From: Euglena gracilis
Lineage: Eukaryota; Euglenida; Euglenophyceae; Euglenales
DNA length: 64,000 nucleotides
Reading direction: 5' to 3'
Assembly: GCA_039621445.1 (NCBI GenBank)
Contig: CP154956.1
Coordinates: 83,944,474 to 84,008,473, forward strand
Below, piece by piece: positions 40,249 to 50,039 of the stretch; positions within the stretch are counted from its first letter, which is position 1, and the number at the start of each line of letters is the position of its first letter. The translations under genes were made by a program, and so were the position numbers. The notes beneath the pieces are model-generated. The model was not told where the DNA came from and did not search any database. It saw only the letters and a program-made list of their open reading frames with translations.

Positions 40249-43200
40249 CACCGCCTTTGGCAGGGGGCTTACAGGGTGCAGCACCCGGTTTGCCTCCTTT
40301 CGGCTTCGCACTCCCGGAATCAGGAGGCGACGCCTGCGGCTTACTCCTGATATCAGGAGCCGATGGTGCCGGAGTGGACGTTTGCCGTCTGGGCGAAGCG
40401 GGCATACTGACCGCTGGGTCGCGCATGACGCTCCGAGGGGTTGGCACTCGTTCCTGGGGTTGTTCAGCCGGCCGTCGCCGAACAGGTTCATCCTGTCCGA
40501 CGAGGCGTGGCACTGTGGTCGTCACCGGAATCGGTGCTTCCACAGGCGCTGGCGCTCCCAGAAACTCTGCCATTGTCCTCGGGACGGCAGGGACCCTGCG
40601 CGGTGTCGATGGTCGTGGGGGTATCTCCTCCACTTCCATGTCGACATCCGGTCTAGGAGGTTGATCCTCCACAACCGCTAGCGCAGGTGCTGAGGGAGGT
40701 TGATCCTCCGCTGTAGCTGGTGCGACAGATGGCTCTGTCGGCTGGGGTTCATCCCCTGAAGATGGTTGCACTGCTGCCGGAGATGGGGGTGTGGGGACAC
40801 CGACATCTGGTGTCTCCACGACCTCGGCGGCGGAGCTTGATGCTACGCCTCCACCTCGTGGCGTTAGTGCAGCAGCCACGGCAGTAATGCCGGTGACTAC
40901 GGCGCCGAGCACACGGCCTCCTAATGAGGTGCGTGCTGCGGGGCTGGTAGGTTCTTCGAGGATATCCTCGACGACCATACCAGTCACCTCGGCTGGAGGC
41001 TCAGCCGTTGGAACAGGCGTAGCAGCCACAGGTATATCCCCTGCGGGTGCTTCGTCTGGCCTAGGCTGTGCCAGAATAGGCAGAGCAGCGTAGAGGATAT
41101 CCTCCACGTTCTCACCTACCTCCTCAGGTAGTTCCTGGTCTCCACCTATCGGTGGACAGACGGGAGCTGCCGCGGGAGCCGGGGAAACCGATCGTTCCCC
41201 TGCCGCTCGCGGGGCAGAGACGAAGGATACAGCCGTTCCTGTCGGAGACGGCTGCGCTGCCTCCATAATGGTGACGGAGGGGCTGCGGTCGCGTTCCTCC
41301 CGCCGCGGAATCGCGGTGGTGGAAGCGACTGACGCCTCACGTCTCCTTCGCGCCAGAGGTTCATCCTCTGGGGCGATGAAGGCGCGCAGATCCTCGGGCG
41401 ACCGGGGATCGTCGGGGTGCCATCGGCATCCCTGAGCATCCGCCAGCCTGTAAAAGGCCAGCGTACTGCTACTGGCGCTGTTGGGCCAGGGTGGCGGCCA
41501 TGATGGCTGCACCCAGGCGTTGGCAGGCCAGTTCGGGCCCAGGAAGCCGCGGTAACGCGTGTCCTCCCAGACCTCGAAAAAGCCCTCCTCGAACTCCTGA
41601 ACGCATGCCAGAATCGGCATACGCTGTTCGAGGATGGCCTTCGGGTGACACATCAGCGGAAGGAATACCTCCCGGTCTAGGGTACCGCCAAACTGCCGCC
41701 GCAAATGTTCCTCCAGGCTGATATCAGCCAGGTGCCAGTTGGGGCGCAGGTGGCCGAGAATCCGACGACGAGGACCCTCGATGGCGTCACCGTAATCCGG
41801 TGGCAGGCTTTCCATTCCAGGCCTATCGCCCTGGGGATCACGGAGATGTATATACACCTCCATGACATAGGTGGTCCAGGCTCGCCACCAGAACTGCTGC
41901 AGCATAAAAATACGCTGCTTGTGGACGCGGCGACTTCTGCCCTGGACATCCGGGGCGTCGCGGCACACATGCATAAGCATGCGGCGTCCCATCTCCAGGC
42001 CCGGGTTATCCCGAGGCGGTGGAGGACTTCCGCGCACGCCGAATCCCCAGAAGTCGACAGGAAATTCCTGCCGGCAGTACTTACAGCAGAGGTCATACCT
42101 CTGCGGGTAAGCCAGGGAAACACGCTTAACGCGGAAGGTGGAGCCGTAATGGCTCACCAGCCACACCTGGAGGTTGTTGCACCACAACACCTCGATCAGG
42201 CGTTCGATGTCGGGATGTAGTAGGTAGAATTCCCACTGCACGCCGAGGGGTCCGACTGTATGAATACAATCGAAGTAGGCCTTCAGCCTCCGGGCCAACA
42301 CATGCTGGTCCCGGAATCCCAACTGGTGCAGGTAACTGCGACCAGTGGAATCGTTGAAGAGACCCCAGTTCTGGCAGGAATATCCCAGCCAAAACCAGAG
42401 CTCCCAGAAACCCGGCTGGGCATCCAGCAAGGGTCTGCCACCTTCACCTCCGAAGGCGTAGAGATCTATTCCGTAATGGAAGAGTCTGACTCTGTTCTCG
42501 GTGTGGCGTAATACCACATCGATGACTGCTTGTGGAGGGGTGACGGGGCGGTTTCCTGCAACATGGTAATCATGCTGCATTCGCCAGCCTTCGTCCTCCA
42601 GCTCCTCCTTGAACCTGAGCATATGCTCAAAGTCCGAGAGGACTTCTGCTGGTTCCTCTTCCTCCTCACGTGCTGTTCCCTTACCTTTACCCTCACCCTT
42701 CCCTTTGCCGGCCACGCCTTTGCCTTCTCCCTTGCCTTTGCCCTCGGCCTTGCCTGTGTCCTTTCCCGTCTGGCGAATACCAGAGGGTCGGGCGCTCGGT
42801 GCCGCCGGAGTCGGTTCGGTTCCTTCCCATTCCATCTCTGGGGAGGGACCTGGCCGCTCCGCTGCACGTCGCGGTGATGGCGTGGCTGGGCGTTGGCGAG
42901 GAGTCTGGTGTGGGCTTGGCTTCGACGCGGGGGGTCGCGGCTCCTTCCATCCCGGAGGGATCGGCGGTGGAATAGCGGCAACAGGACGGCTCATCGCCAC
43001 CTGTGCCTCTGCCGGTGGTCGTCCTGCCGGGGTATCCTGGCTGGCTTCCACTTGCATCGCCACACCGCCTTCCGCGTCCCGTGGGCTGGGTCGCCTGGGC
43101 TGTGAGGTAAGGTTCTCCGTAGTCCGGTCGCGCTTCAGGGTGGCAGGTAATACTGCCACACCTGCCGGGGGCTCACCGGGTAATACCGGGGTTGCCACCC

Positions 43201-44314
43201 GCAGCTGCGGCTGGTACGGATGGTAGGGGGTGTATCCACGGCCCTGAAGGGCAGCCAGAGAGGAGTAATACCTCGTCCGGTGCTCTTCAGACGCGAATAC
43301 TGGCTCCTGCAGGAAGTGCCGAGCGAGCTCATCCTGCTCGGTTCCCGGAGGTGCCATGTGATAGTAGGGAGTCTCCTGCCGACGGGGGATATTCCCAGTC
43401 TGGACAGGAGCTGCCCTGGGCGGTCGGGCTGACTCGTGGTGGGGAGGTTCATCCTCCACCACTATGGGCTCCGCCTGCCTCCGTGGCTCAACGCCAGGGA
43501 CAGGGGCGACCGGTGACGCCTGAGGCATCCAGTGCATGAACATGTGTTGGACGTATGCCTCAGGGGGCACGTCCGACTGTCCGGCTGGGAGCACGCGTGC
43601 GCCGCGCGGGTAATCCGCGTGCGTCGCGTACCGCGAGACAAACTGCTCCGCTGGCGGCTCGCGCGGCGGTATTCGCTGCGGCGAGGGCGGGCGAGCAAAA
43701 ATTCTCGTCATCCCAGGTGGGACATGCACAGCCTCACCTACCGGTGGGGGCGCGTGCTCACGCATATGCACGGTGTGGGATCCCACCGGCGTCTGCGTTG
43801 GCAGCATGGGCGGCACATACACGCCCAGGTCCATCATGGTCTCGCCAGGTTCGAAGCCGGAATCGGCTGCGGACGAGAAGTACCGTCTCCCCGTCATCAG
43901 GGCTTGACCGCAGGGACACCACTGAGCCACAGGCGTGTTGGCTACCACCAACAACTGAGCACAGTATGCATCCCAAAGGGCTTGCATAAAGGGCTCCGTT
44001 GGGGGGTGTGCGCACATACGCATCGCCCGCTCCAACGTCTCCGTAGTGCGGAAGATCATCTCTCCCGCATACGGGGGCAAGCGCGATCTGCGCTGCGCTG
44101 GTGGCTGTGGTGCCGGCTGCTGGACGGCAGATGGATCTGGTACCGCGTATGCGGACCGGCTGCTGGTAGCCGCGGCAAATCCCGGGGCTGCAACCCTCTC
44201 AGCATGTGGGGCACCCGGAATCGGGGCCTCGGCATACTGAGGGTACTGGGGGTATGGCGCGCCAGAAGGCTGCGGCCATGGTGGACCTGGTCCAGGTCCG
44301 CGCCCAGGCAGCAT
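40121..44314 (-). CDS. element F ORF3, 1397-aa unknown protein
   Basis: A single intact frame 196 bases after pol. Residues 1-500 are Pro/Ala/Arg-rich; 510-545 form a GKGKGEGKG basic stretch like the Gag tail of element E; 560-960 are a folded-looking core with FWELWFWLGYSCQNWGLFND, a CCKYC pair and many aromatic residues; 960-1397 are again Pro/Ala/Val/Glu-rich, with one hydrophobic stretch (VLGAVVTGITAVAAAL, about 1140) and a KGG/KPP-rich end. No retroviral envelope, protease or enzyme motif is recognised. Its length and intact frame in a decaying neighbourhood argue that it is maintained with the element. Confidence 0.75.
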   Translation of the reverse strand: MLPGRGPGPGPPWPQPSGAPYPQYPQYAEAPIPGAPHAERVAAPGFAAATSSRSAYAVPDPSAVQQPAPQPPAQRRSRLPPYAGEMIFRTTETLERAMRMCAHPPTEPFMQALWDAYCAQLLVVANTPVAQWCPCGQALMTGRRYFSSAADSGFEPGETMMDLGVYVPPMLPTQTPVGSHTVHMREHAPPPVGEAVHVPPGMTRIFARPPSPQRIPPREPPAEQFVSRYATHADYPRGARVLPAGQSDVPPEAYVQHMFMHWMPQASPVAPVPGVEPRRQAEPIVVEDEPPHHESARPPRAAPVQTGNIPRRQETPYYHMAPPGTEQDELARHFLQEPVFASEEHRTRYYSSLAALQGRGYTPYHPYQPQLRVATPVLPGEPPAGVAVLPATLKRDRTTENLTSQPRRPSPRDAEGGVAMQVEASQDTPAGRPPAEAQVAMSRPVAAIPPPIPPGWKEPRPPASKPSPHQTPRQRPATPSPRRAAERPGPSPEMEWEGTEPTPAAPSARPSGIRQTGKDTGKAEGKGKGEGKGVAGKGKGEGKGKGTAREEEEEPAEVLSDFEHMLRFKEELEDEGWRMQHDYHVAGNRPVTPPQAVIDVVLRHTENRVRLFHYGIDLYAFGGEGGRPLLDAQPGFWELWFWLGYSCQNWGLFNDSTGRSYLHQLGFRDQHVLARRLKAYFDCIHTVGPLGVQWEFYLLHPDIERLIEVLWCNNLQVWLVSHYGSTFRVKRVSLAYPQRYDLCCKYCRQEFPVDFWGFGVRGSPPPPRDNPGLEMGRRMLMHVCRDAPDVQGRSRRVHKQRIFMLQQFWWRAWTTYVMEVYIHLRDPQGDRPGMESLPPDYGDAIEGPRRRILGHLRPNWHLADISLEEHLRRQFGGTLDREVFLPLMCHPKAILEQRMPILACVQEFEEGFFEVWEDTRYRGFLGPNWPANAWVQPSWPPPWPNSASSSTLAFYRLADAQGCRWHPDDPRSPEDLRAFIAPEDEPLARRRREASVASTTAIPRREERDRSPSVTIMEAAQPSPTGTAVSFVSAPRAAGERSVSPAPAAAPVCPPIGGDQELPEEVGENVEDILYAALPILAQPRPDEAPAGDIPVAATPVPTAEPPAEVTGMVVEDILEEPTSPAARTSLGGRVLGAVVTGITAVAAALTPRGGGVASSSAAEVVETPDVGVPTPPSPAAVQPSSGDEPQPTEPSVAPATAEDQPPSAPALAVVEDQPPRPDVDMEVEEIPPRPSTPRRVPAVPRTMAEFLGAPAPVEAPIPVTTTVPRLVGQDEPVRRRPAEQPQERVPTPRSVMRDPAVSMPASPRRQTSTPAPSAPDIRSKPQASPPDSGSAKPKGGKPGAAPCKPPAKGGDGKPPPKGGAGGQTGGQPKGPTTMHDYSAVASSGYGQSKTER

Positions 44315-44510
44315 GATGCTACCCGAACGACGACGACAACGAAGGGTAACCTTGTTGTCTGTCGCTTTGAGTGCTGGTGCACTGAAAAAGCAAGGCTTCT
44401 ATCTTAATCAAAAACTCTGCGAGAAAGATAGAGAAATAAGGAAGTGCAGGGGGGGGTATAAACGCGAAACATTCACATAAAACACACGCATTCTCCAAAA
44501 CGAAATCGTT

Positions 44511-47500
44511 TCAGAAAGTGTTTATGTTTATGTCTATGTTATTGCGCTTGATCCACAGCTTCCAATCCTGCTGGACATATCCAACAAAACTGGATGCTGG
44601 CTCCCAAGTGTCCTCCTCTGGCCCATACCCGTTCCAGCGAACTTGCCAGTAGTGCACACCCCTGTCGACCTTGTGGTCTATTATCTTATCGACCACAAAG
44701 TCGTCCGTTTCAGGTAATCTGGAACGGGGCTTGAAATATAGGCAGGGGATAGCTTTTCCGTCTGGGGGGCTTAGGTACGGTTTGAAGTCGTCCATATGGA
44801 CGTCCTCAATCCCGTTGGGCAAGGCAACTTTATATCGCCCGCTACTACCTAACCTCTCCAATATTTCGCATGGGCCGAGCCAAAGAGGATCTAGCTTGGA
44901 AGATTGCATGCGGGTGCGGTTATTCCGTCCCCACACGCGGTCACCTGGACTATACACAGGTGTGTTGAAGTTTTGTAAAAACGATTTCCGTTTGTTGGAA
45001 TGAATTTCTGTGATACATGATTGGACTGCAGAGCGGAGTGATTCCACTTCTGCAAACCACGTTTCACAGCTGACGCTACTTCGGGCGGGTCTCTCCGAGG
45101 GGATATCCCCTATGGCCGGAGGGTCTCGTCCGAAAACAATTTTGTACGGTGAGTGTGGTAATACCAACCCTGGCAAGGTATTGATGTAAAATAAACACCA
45201 ATGAAGAACGGATAACCAATTCTTACCCGAGTCAGCCAGTGAAAGGCGAAGCATATTGACAACGGATTTCACGGCTGCCTCGGCTCTACCATTGCCTTTC
45301 GGGCGGTATATAATGGAAAAATGCTGCTCAATGCCGAGTAAACCGCACAAAGTTGTGAAAAACCGCGAAGAGATCAAGTGATCTTGATCACTCACGATTT
45401 CGTTCGGTAAACCCATTAAGCAGATACATTTCTCCAGGAATATGGATGCCAAAATTTGGGCTGTCAACCCTGCTTTCCGGCATGGAATGGCTACTATGTA
45501 CCCACTCAGCCGACAGACGACAACAAAAACGTAATCGTAAATTTTGTCATCTGATCCTTTGCAAGGTTCAAGTTCGAGAAAATCCATGCAGAGGGACGTA
45601 AAAATGTCAGGTGGTACGGGGAAAAAGTCCATCGTACCAGGGGGGGTACCTCTGCGCGGTTTCACAGCCTGACAAATTTGGCACCGTTGCGAAATTCGCA
45701 AACAGCGCGAATATAAATCTTTTTCACTCAGGGTTGTGCAATATCTGCGACCCACTAGTGAAAGAAGTTTGGGGGCCCCAGGGTGACCATGGTTGTGATA
45801 GCTCAAAATCACATCATCAACCAGGTCTTGGGGTATACAATATTTATAACCAGAATCATTCCGGAAAATAAGCCGCAATGGTGATAGAGAGTAATTCTCT
45901 ATGGATTCACCATTACGAAGTCTATTCACAATGGTACTATATATAGGGTCACGCGAATAATCCCATTCGCGGAAAAATAGGGGGGTAGGAGTTTCCGTAC
46001 GCGTAATGCGACGGGGTCCGGCAGTGCGTCCACGCCGGCGCCTTCCACGCAATGGTGAAATGGCGATGCTGCGATATACCCGGGAAACGGGTAGTGAATC
46101 GAGCATGTTGTCCGCAGCGTCGGATCGACGTGCGAACTGGTCAGCCTCATGGCTGCCATGAAAAGTCGCATCACCCTCATCCGGGTTCCCAGGATAATAC
46201 CAGGGGGCTCGGCTGAGAGGATCCGCAACTTTTTGCGTGTGACCTGGGGTATAGATAACCACCAGGTTAAACTGGCTCAAGAACTCATGCCATCGGCATC
46301 TTCTGCCCACTGATGACATGGCCTTGTTTAGGTCCTCGGTATACCAGTGTTGAAGGCTCTCATGATCCGTCAACACAAGTATCTGGACCAAGCTGCTGGC
46401 TATCCAGCTGCGGAATTTCTGGAGAATAAGCACAATGGCATATGTCTCCTTTTCGCGAATGCTCCATTTAACCTGTCCTTTCCCGTTGTCGCCCTGTAGC
46501 TTCCTGCTGAAGAAAGCCACAGGTCGGAGCTCATTCGCCGCATTATGCTGGCTAAGAACCCCGCCAACAGCGTAATCGCTGCTGTCGACCTCCAGGACAT
46601 ACGGTTTATATGGATCCGCGATATCGAGAACCACGTTCTCGAGCAGCAAGTCCTTGATTTTATTCAAGGCCTCGCGCATTTGGTCATCCCAAATGACTTT
46701 TGCGTTATCGGGTGTCCGATTTTTGAGTTGTCGGGTTAGGGGTACCGCGATTTTCGCGAAATCTTTCATGTAAATCGCGTAATATTGGGCTAATCCCAAA
46801 AATCCCTTTAAATGCGTTAAGGTCTTAATGACCTCAGGAGTCCATTTCTTAATGGCCTCCATCTTACTGGGTGCGGCTTTACGCTGCCCGTTGCTCAGGA
46901 TGTGTCCGCAAAACTTAATAATTTTGCGAAACAGGTGCATTTTGGAACCCTTCACAAAAAGCAAATGCTTTTTGAACGCGGATAATACCGCGCGCACATC
47001 GCGATAATGCGGTTCGAGGATATCCTCGCCGGATTTCACGGATGGCGGTTGGGTTCCCACCAGTACATCATCGATGTACACCAGAGCAAACGGTAAATCG
47101 CGCAAAACCCACTGGATCATGCGTTGAAACATGGCTGGGCCATTCTTAACACCCATGGGGAGTACCGTCCATTGGTACACACCCTTGGATGTCACGAATG
47201 CCGTATACGGTTGCGAATCAGGATGCAAATGCATCTGATGGAAACCGTCTTCCAGATCAAAGATTGACCACAACCGGTTATCCGATTGTTTGGTGATCAA
47301 ATCCTCGATCAGCGGTAACGGGAAGGGGTCATCCTTCGTTTGGGAGTTCAGGTACCGGTAATCCAGCACTAGTCTCCACTTTTTCTGACCAGACTGGTCA
47401 GCGGGTTTGGGCACCACAAAAGCTTGTGATGTCCACTCGCTCTTGGAAGGGATAATCCACTTCCGCTGGATGAGCTTCTCAATCATCTCGTTGAGAGCCT

Positions 47501-49637
47501 GTTCGCGTTCACCCGAACAACGGAAGAATTTCCGGTGCATGGGTTTAGCGCCATCCTTGAGCTCGATTTTGCAAACACCGAACGGACCGCGAATCGCGGG
47601 GTCGATGTCGCAGGCGTAAACTGGATTATCCAGTACACCATGAAATTCGCGAGTAATTCGCGAACAATAGTCAGCAGACTTGGGGTGTTGGTCCGCACTC
47701 TCAATAACCGCAGAAATCTGCGTTGAGGGTGTGGCATCCCCATTGGTACCAAAGTATCTTGGCACACGCACATCGGATATTCCGAATGCGTCGAAGAAAC
47801 AAACACGACAAATTATTTCTTTAACAGGTGGTAATAATATACCACAAAAATCCTCAAATAGTGGTACATCAGCGGGTAAATCCCACCAATGAAAACACAC
47901 ATAGGATAATTGGTGAAACCAATCCGCATTCGGATTGACGGGTATGAGGAGAGCTCCTCGCGCTTCATCGCGGAGGATTTTCTCCACCACATCCGGGATA
48001 AGTTTTGGGGGAGGGTGCATCCAGAGCACCGTATCACCCCAAAATTTTAGAAACGCGTTGGAATGTCGCGACCAATATCGCGACAAGCGCGCATGCGCTT
48101 TTGATGAAAACGCATCAATTTCCAACGACAAATCGAAGGAATCAGCCAAAGCCGCGATTTTGGAGAACCATTCCTCCAAAATACGGTATTGACCAAAGTT
48201 AAAGGCATTCCATACGCGCATCGCGTATGTGTTGACCTGGTTCGCGGGTTGAAGAGCGGTAACGCAATTCAGGGATCCGCAAACATAGGTCAAAGGTGTG
48301 TATTCCACACTCCCGAGGGGCATTCCCGAGGGTTCAAGGTTTGGATGGGTGCATACCCAGTCCATATCATGCCAGATGGAGGTGGGGGAGGTGTGTGGCA
48401 CGGATTTCGCGGTCCCAAACAACAGGGCAATACCTCGTTGTTGGAGCACTTGATGTACGGTCGCGCATTGCGATCCGCAACCAAGTGTATGGTTACGCGA
48501 AATCGGGATTAGTGTTGGTGTTTGGACTAGACATCCACAATCGAAATCTGGCTGGGCGGAAATTCTCCTACAGTGCACACATTGGAAGGAAGTGTCGGAG
48601 TAGTGGTCCTGGTCGCGCATGTTGGTCTGGTGAGGGTGTGTGTAAAAGTTGGGATGCGCTTTTGTAGCTGCTGGGGGGTGTACAGATGTATCTGAAAGCG
48701 ATACATCTGGTGGAAAACGGGTTATTAGTGCAGCTGGGCGACTACTCGACACCGTTATAACTTCAGGCCTTTGGGCTTTCGTCTTGGAACCCAGTGGAAC
48801 GAGGGGGGTACCGCTACTCGCTTGCCCTGCCTCATGGGGAACAGAAGTTGGTGTGTCAATGGGCAGGGGGTGAACTTTCTCGGTATACCCGGTGTGGAAA
48901 ACGTTGGTTGGTGTGGTTGGTAACGGGGTAAAAGTTTTCGAAAACGGTGTGGAAAAATTGGTGGCTATCGCGGTTGACGCCACAGGTGATGAGGGTTTGG
49001 GGGGCAATGAAGAGAATGGTGATGTGCGCAAACCGTGGGAGTGGCAATCCACTACCAGCCGGTGCTGACGTAAAAAGGGGTATCCCAGAATTACGTCAGA
49101 ACCATGGATTCCGGATTCGTATCCCCAGGTATCCGGAAAATTTTGCGGTTGGGGGGGGTGTGAGTGGTGCTTGGGGATGAGGGGTAGGACTATGCCCAAA
49201 AAGCATCCCAAGTCACCACCGCACATGGGGGTGTTGTCAGCCGTCGTAATTTTGATCGGCTTCTGGGATTTCACCAGGAGCGGGGTTGGTATCAACCCGA
49301 ACCAAAAAAGTAGTGCAATGCGACAACCAGTGTCAATGAGAATTTTGACTTTTGCACAAAAATTTTGGATTTTGATTTCCGCTTGGACCAAAAGTTCCAT
49401 GGGGGGTAAGCAAAGTGAAGGGTCTGGCGAAAATACGTTTTCTTGCCAGCTTTCCCATGAACCCTTTCCTACTTTGCACAACATTCCGAGCGGAAAGTTG
49501 GAGTGGGGGGTGGGGGACCCGAAAATTTTCCGGGTACCGACCAGAAAGGCAGATGGGCAGGGGGGGCAGGGTTGATCAGGTCCTACCTCCATCTGTTCAT
49601 CAGCCCAGAGGTCCGTGCCCTCGGACCTCGGGCTCCC
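44511..49637 (-). CDS. pol: element F Pol: protease - Dam-like - RT - RNase H - integrase - chromodomain
   Basis: Begins directly after a UAG in frame with Gag; first ATG at 49592. Protease: VKILIDTGCR (DTG at 49335-49327) and DVILGYPFLRQHRLVVD. A Cys/Pro/Thr-rich linker follows, then a Dam-like segment (LEIDAFSSKAHARLSRYW, MHPPPKLIPDVVEKIL, GALLIPVNPNADWFHQL; about 48135-47900). RT: WRLVLDYRYLN, SIFDLEDGFHQMHL, YIDDVLVG (about 47083-47060). RNase H: LEVDSSDYAVGGVLSQ, REKETYAIVLILQKFRSW, LTDHESLQHWY. Integrase: HNHGHPG...CQIC, CMDFLELE, VSDQDHLISS, GNGRAEAAV. Chromodomain: YWQVRWNGYGPEEDTWEP (about 44690-44600). All catalytic residues are present. Confidence 0.92.
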   Translation of the reverse strand, partial: GSPRSEGTDLWADEQMEVGPDQPCPPCPSAFLVGTRKIFGSPTPHSNFPLGMLCKVGKGSWESWQENVFSPDPSLCLPPMELLVQAEIKIQNFCAKVKILIDTGCRIALLFWFGLIPTPLLVKSQKPIKITTADNTPMCGGDLGCFLGIVLPLIPKHHSHPPQPQNFPDTWGYESGIHGSDVILGYPFLRQHRLVVDCHSHGLRTSPFSSLPPKPSSPVASTAIATNFSTPFSKTFTPLPTTPTNVFHTGYTEKVHPLPIDTPTSVPHEAGQASSGTPLVPLGSKTKAQRPEVITVSSSRPAALITRFPPDVSLSDTSVHPPAATKAHPNFYTHPHQTNMRDQDHYSDTSFQCVHCRRISAQPDFDCGCLVQTPTLIPISRNHTLGCGSQCATVHQVLQQRGIALLFGTAKSVPHTSPTSIWHDMDWVCTHPNLEPSGMPLGSVEYTPLTYVCGSLNCVTALQPANQVNTYAMRVWNAFNFGQYRILEEWFSKIAALADSFDLSLEIDAFSSKAHARLSRYWSRHSNAFLKFWGDTVLWMHPPPKLIPDVVEKILRDEARGALLIPVNPNADWFHQLSYVCFHWWDLPADVPLFEDFCGILLPPVKEIICRVCFFDAFGISDVRVPRYFGTNGDATPSTQISAVIESADQHPKSADYCSRITREFHGVLDNPVYACDIDPAIRGPFGVCKIELKDGAKPMHRKFFRCSGEREQALNEMIEKLIQRKWIIPSKSEWTSQAFVVPKPADQSGQKKWRLVLDYRYLNSQTKDDPFPLPLIEDLITKQSDNRLWSIFDLEDGFHQMHLHPDSQPYTAFVTSKGVYQWTVLPMGVKNGPAMFQRMIQWVLRDLPFALVYIDDVLVGTQPPSVKSGEDILEPHYRDVRAVLSAFKKHLLFVKGSKMHLFRKIIKFCGHILSNGQRKAAPSKMEAIKKWTPEVIKTLTHLKGFLGLAQYYAIYMKDFAKIAVPLTRQLKNRTPDNAKVIWDDQMREALNKIKDLLLENVVLDIADPYKPYVLEVDSSDYAVGGVLSQHNAANELRPVAFFSRKLQGDNGKGQVKWSIREKETYAIVLILQKFRSWIASSLVQILVLTDHESLQHWYTEDLNKAMSSVGRRCRWHEFLSQFNLVVIYTPGHTQKVADPLSRAPWYYPGNPDEGDATFHGSHEADQFARRSDAADNMLDSLPVSRVYRSIAISPLRGRRRRGRTAGPRRITRTETPTPLFFREWDYSRDPIYSTIVNRLRNGESIENYSLSPLRLIFRNDSGYKYCIPQDLVDDVILSYHNHGHPGAPKLLSLVGRRYCTTLSEKDLYSRCLRISQRCQICQAVKPRRGTPPGTMDFFPVPPDIFTSLCMDFLELEPCKGSDDKIYDYVFVVVCRLSGYIVAIPCRKAGLTAQILASIFLEKCICLMGLPNEIVSDQDHLISSRFFTTLCGLLGIEQHFSIIYRPKGNGRAEAAVKSVVNMLRLSLADSGKNWLSVLHWCLFYINTLPGLVLPHSPYKIVFGRDPPAIGDIPSERPARSSVSCETWFAEVESLRSAVQSCITEIHSNKRKSFLQNFNTPVYSPGDRVWGRNNRTRMQSSKLDPLWLGPCEILERLGSSGRYKVALPNGIEDVHMDDFKPYLSPPDGKAIPCLYFKPRSRLPETDDFVVDKIIDHKVDRGVHYWQVRWNGYGPEEDTWEPASSFVGYVQQDWKLWIKRNNIDININTF

Positions 49638-49640
49638 CTA
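49608..49640 (-). promoter_or_regulatory. UAG readthrough signal with stem-loop
   Basis: On the minus strand: TAG (49640-49638), 8-nt spacer GGGAGCCC, then GAGGTCCG - 6-nt loop - CGGACCTC, a perfect 8-bp stem. Pol is open and in frame on the far side. UAG-G with a structure after an 8-nt spacer is the arrangement known for gammaretroviral gag-pol readthrough. Confidence 0.7.
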
Positions 49641-50039
49641 CTCCAGGTCCGAACCGGCCGAATAGCCGGCTATGGGCCTTTTAGAGGTATACACGGATTT
49701 CAACGTGCGCACCGCCATGCGGGCCTCGTCGAAATCGGTATCCGTGGTCTCATCCCCCTCCCTGCCCGAAGCCGGGGTGTCATCCTCCAAACAAGATATC
49801 TTGAAACCGACTTTATGGCGGTTGGAGGAGTGACCCTTGTCACCGCGATTCATACCGCGATGACGTTGGCCAGGGCGGGGAGAACGAGAACGCGGACATT
49901 TGGATGAGTGGTGATCACTCGATCCACAAAGCGAACACCGAGATTTGTGTCGCGATTCTGGGTAACGGGGGAATCGGTTTCCCGATTTCCCGTCAAACCG
50001 TCGTGGTGACCGGGTATCCCGTCGACCATGACCGGTGTA
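49638..50039 (-). CDS. element F Gag extension with second zinc knuckle
   Basis: Open in the Gag frame after its UGA. It carries a second CCHC knuckle, CSLCGSSDHHSSKC (C-X2-C-X4-H-X4-C), within an Arg/Ser-rich segment, then MNRGDKGHSSNRH and an acidic region to UAG. It would be made only if the UGA is read through, or from the internal ATG at 49853 (which lacks the knuckle). Confidence 0.6.
   Translation of the reverse strand, partial: YTGHGRRDTRSPRRFDGKSGNRFPRYPESRHKSRCSLCGSSDHHSSKCPRSRSPRPGQRHRGMNRGDKGHSSNRHKVGFKISCLEDDTPASGREGDETTDTDFDEARMAVRTLKSVYTSKRPIAGYSAGSDLE

Noticed and set aside
38908-44314. ORF3 or ORF4 of element F as a retroviral envelope
   Set aside because: No signal peptide, no furin-like site and no clear membrane anchor; only one weak hydrophobic stretch near ORF3 residue 1140.
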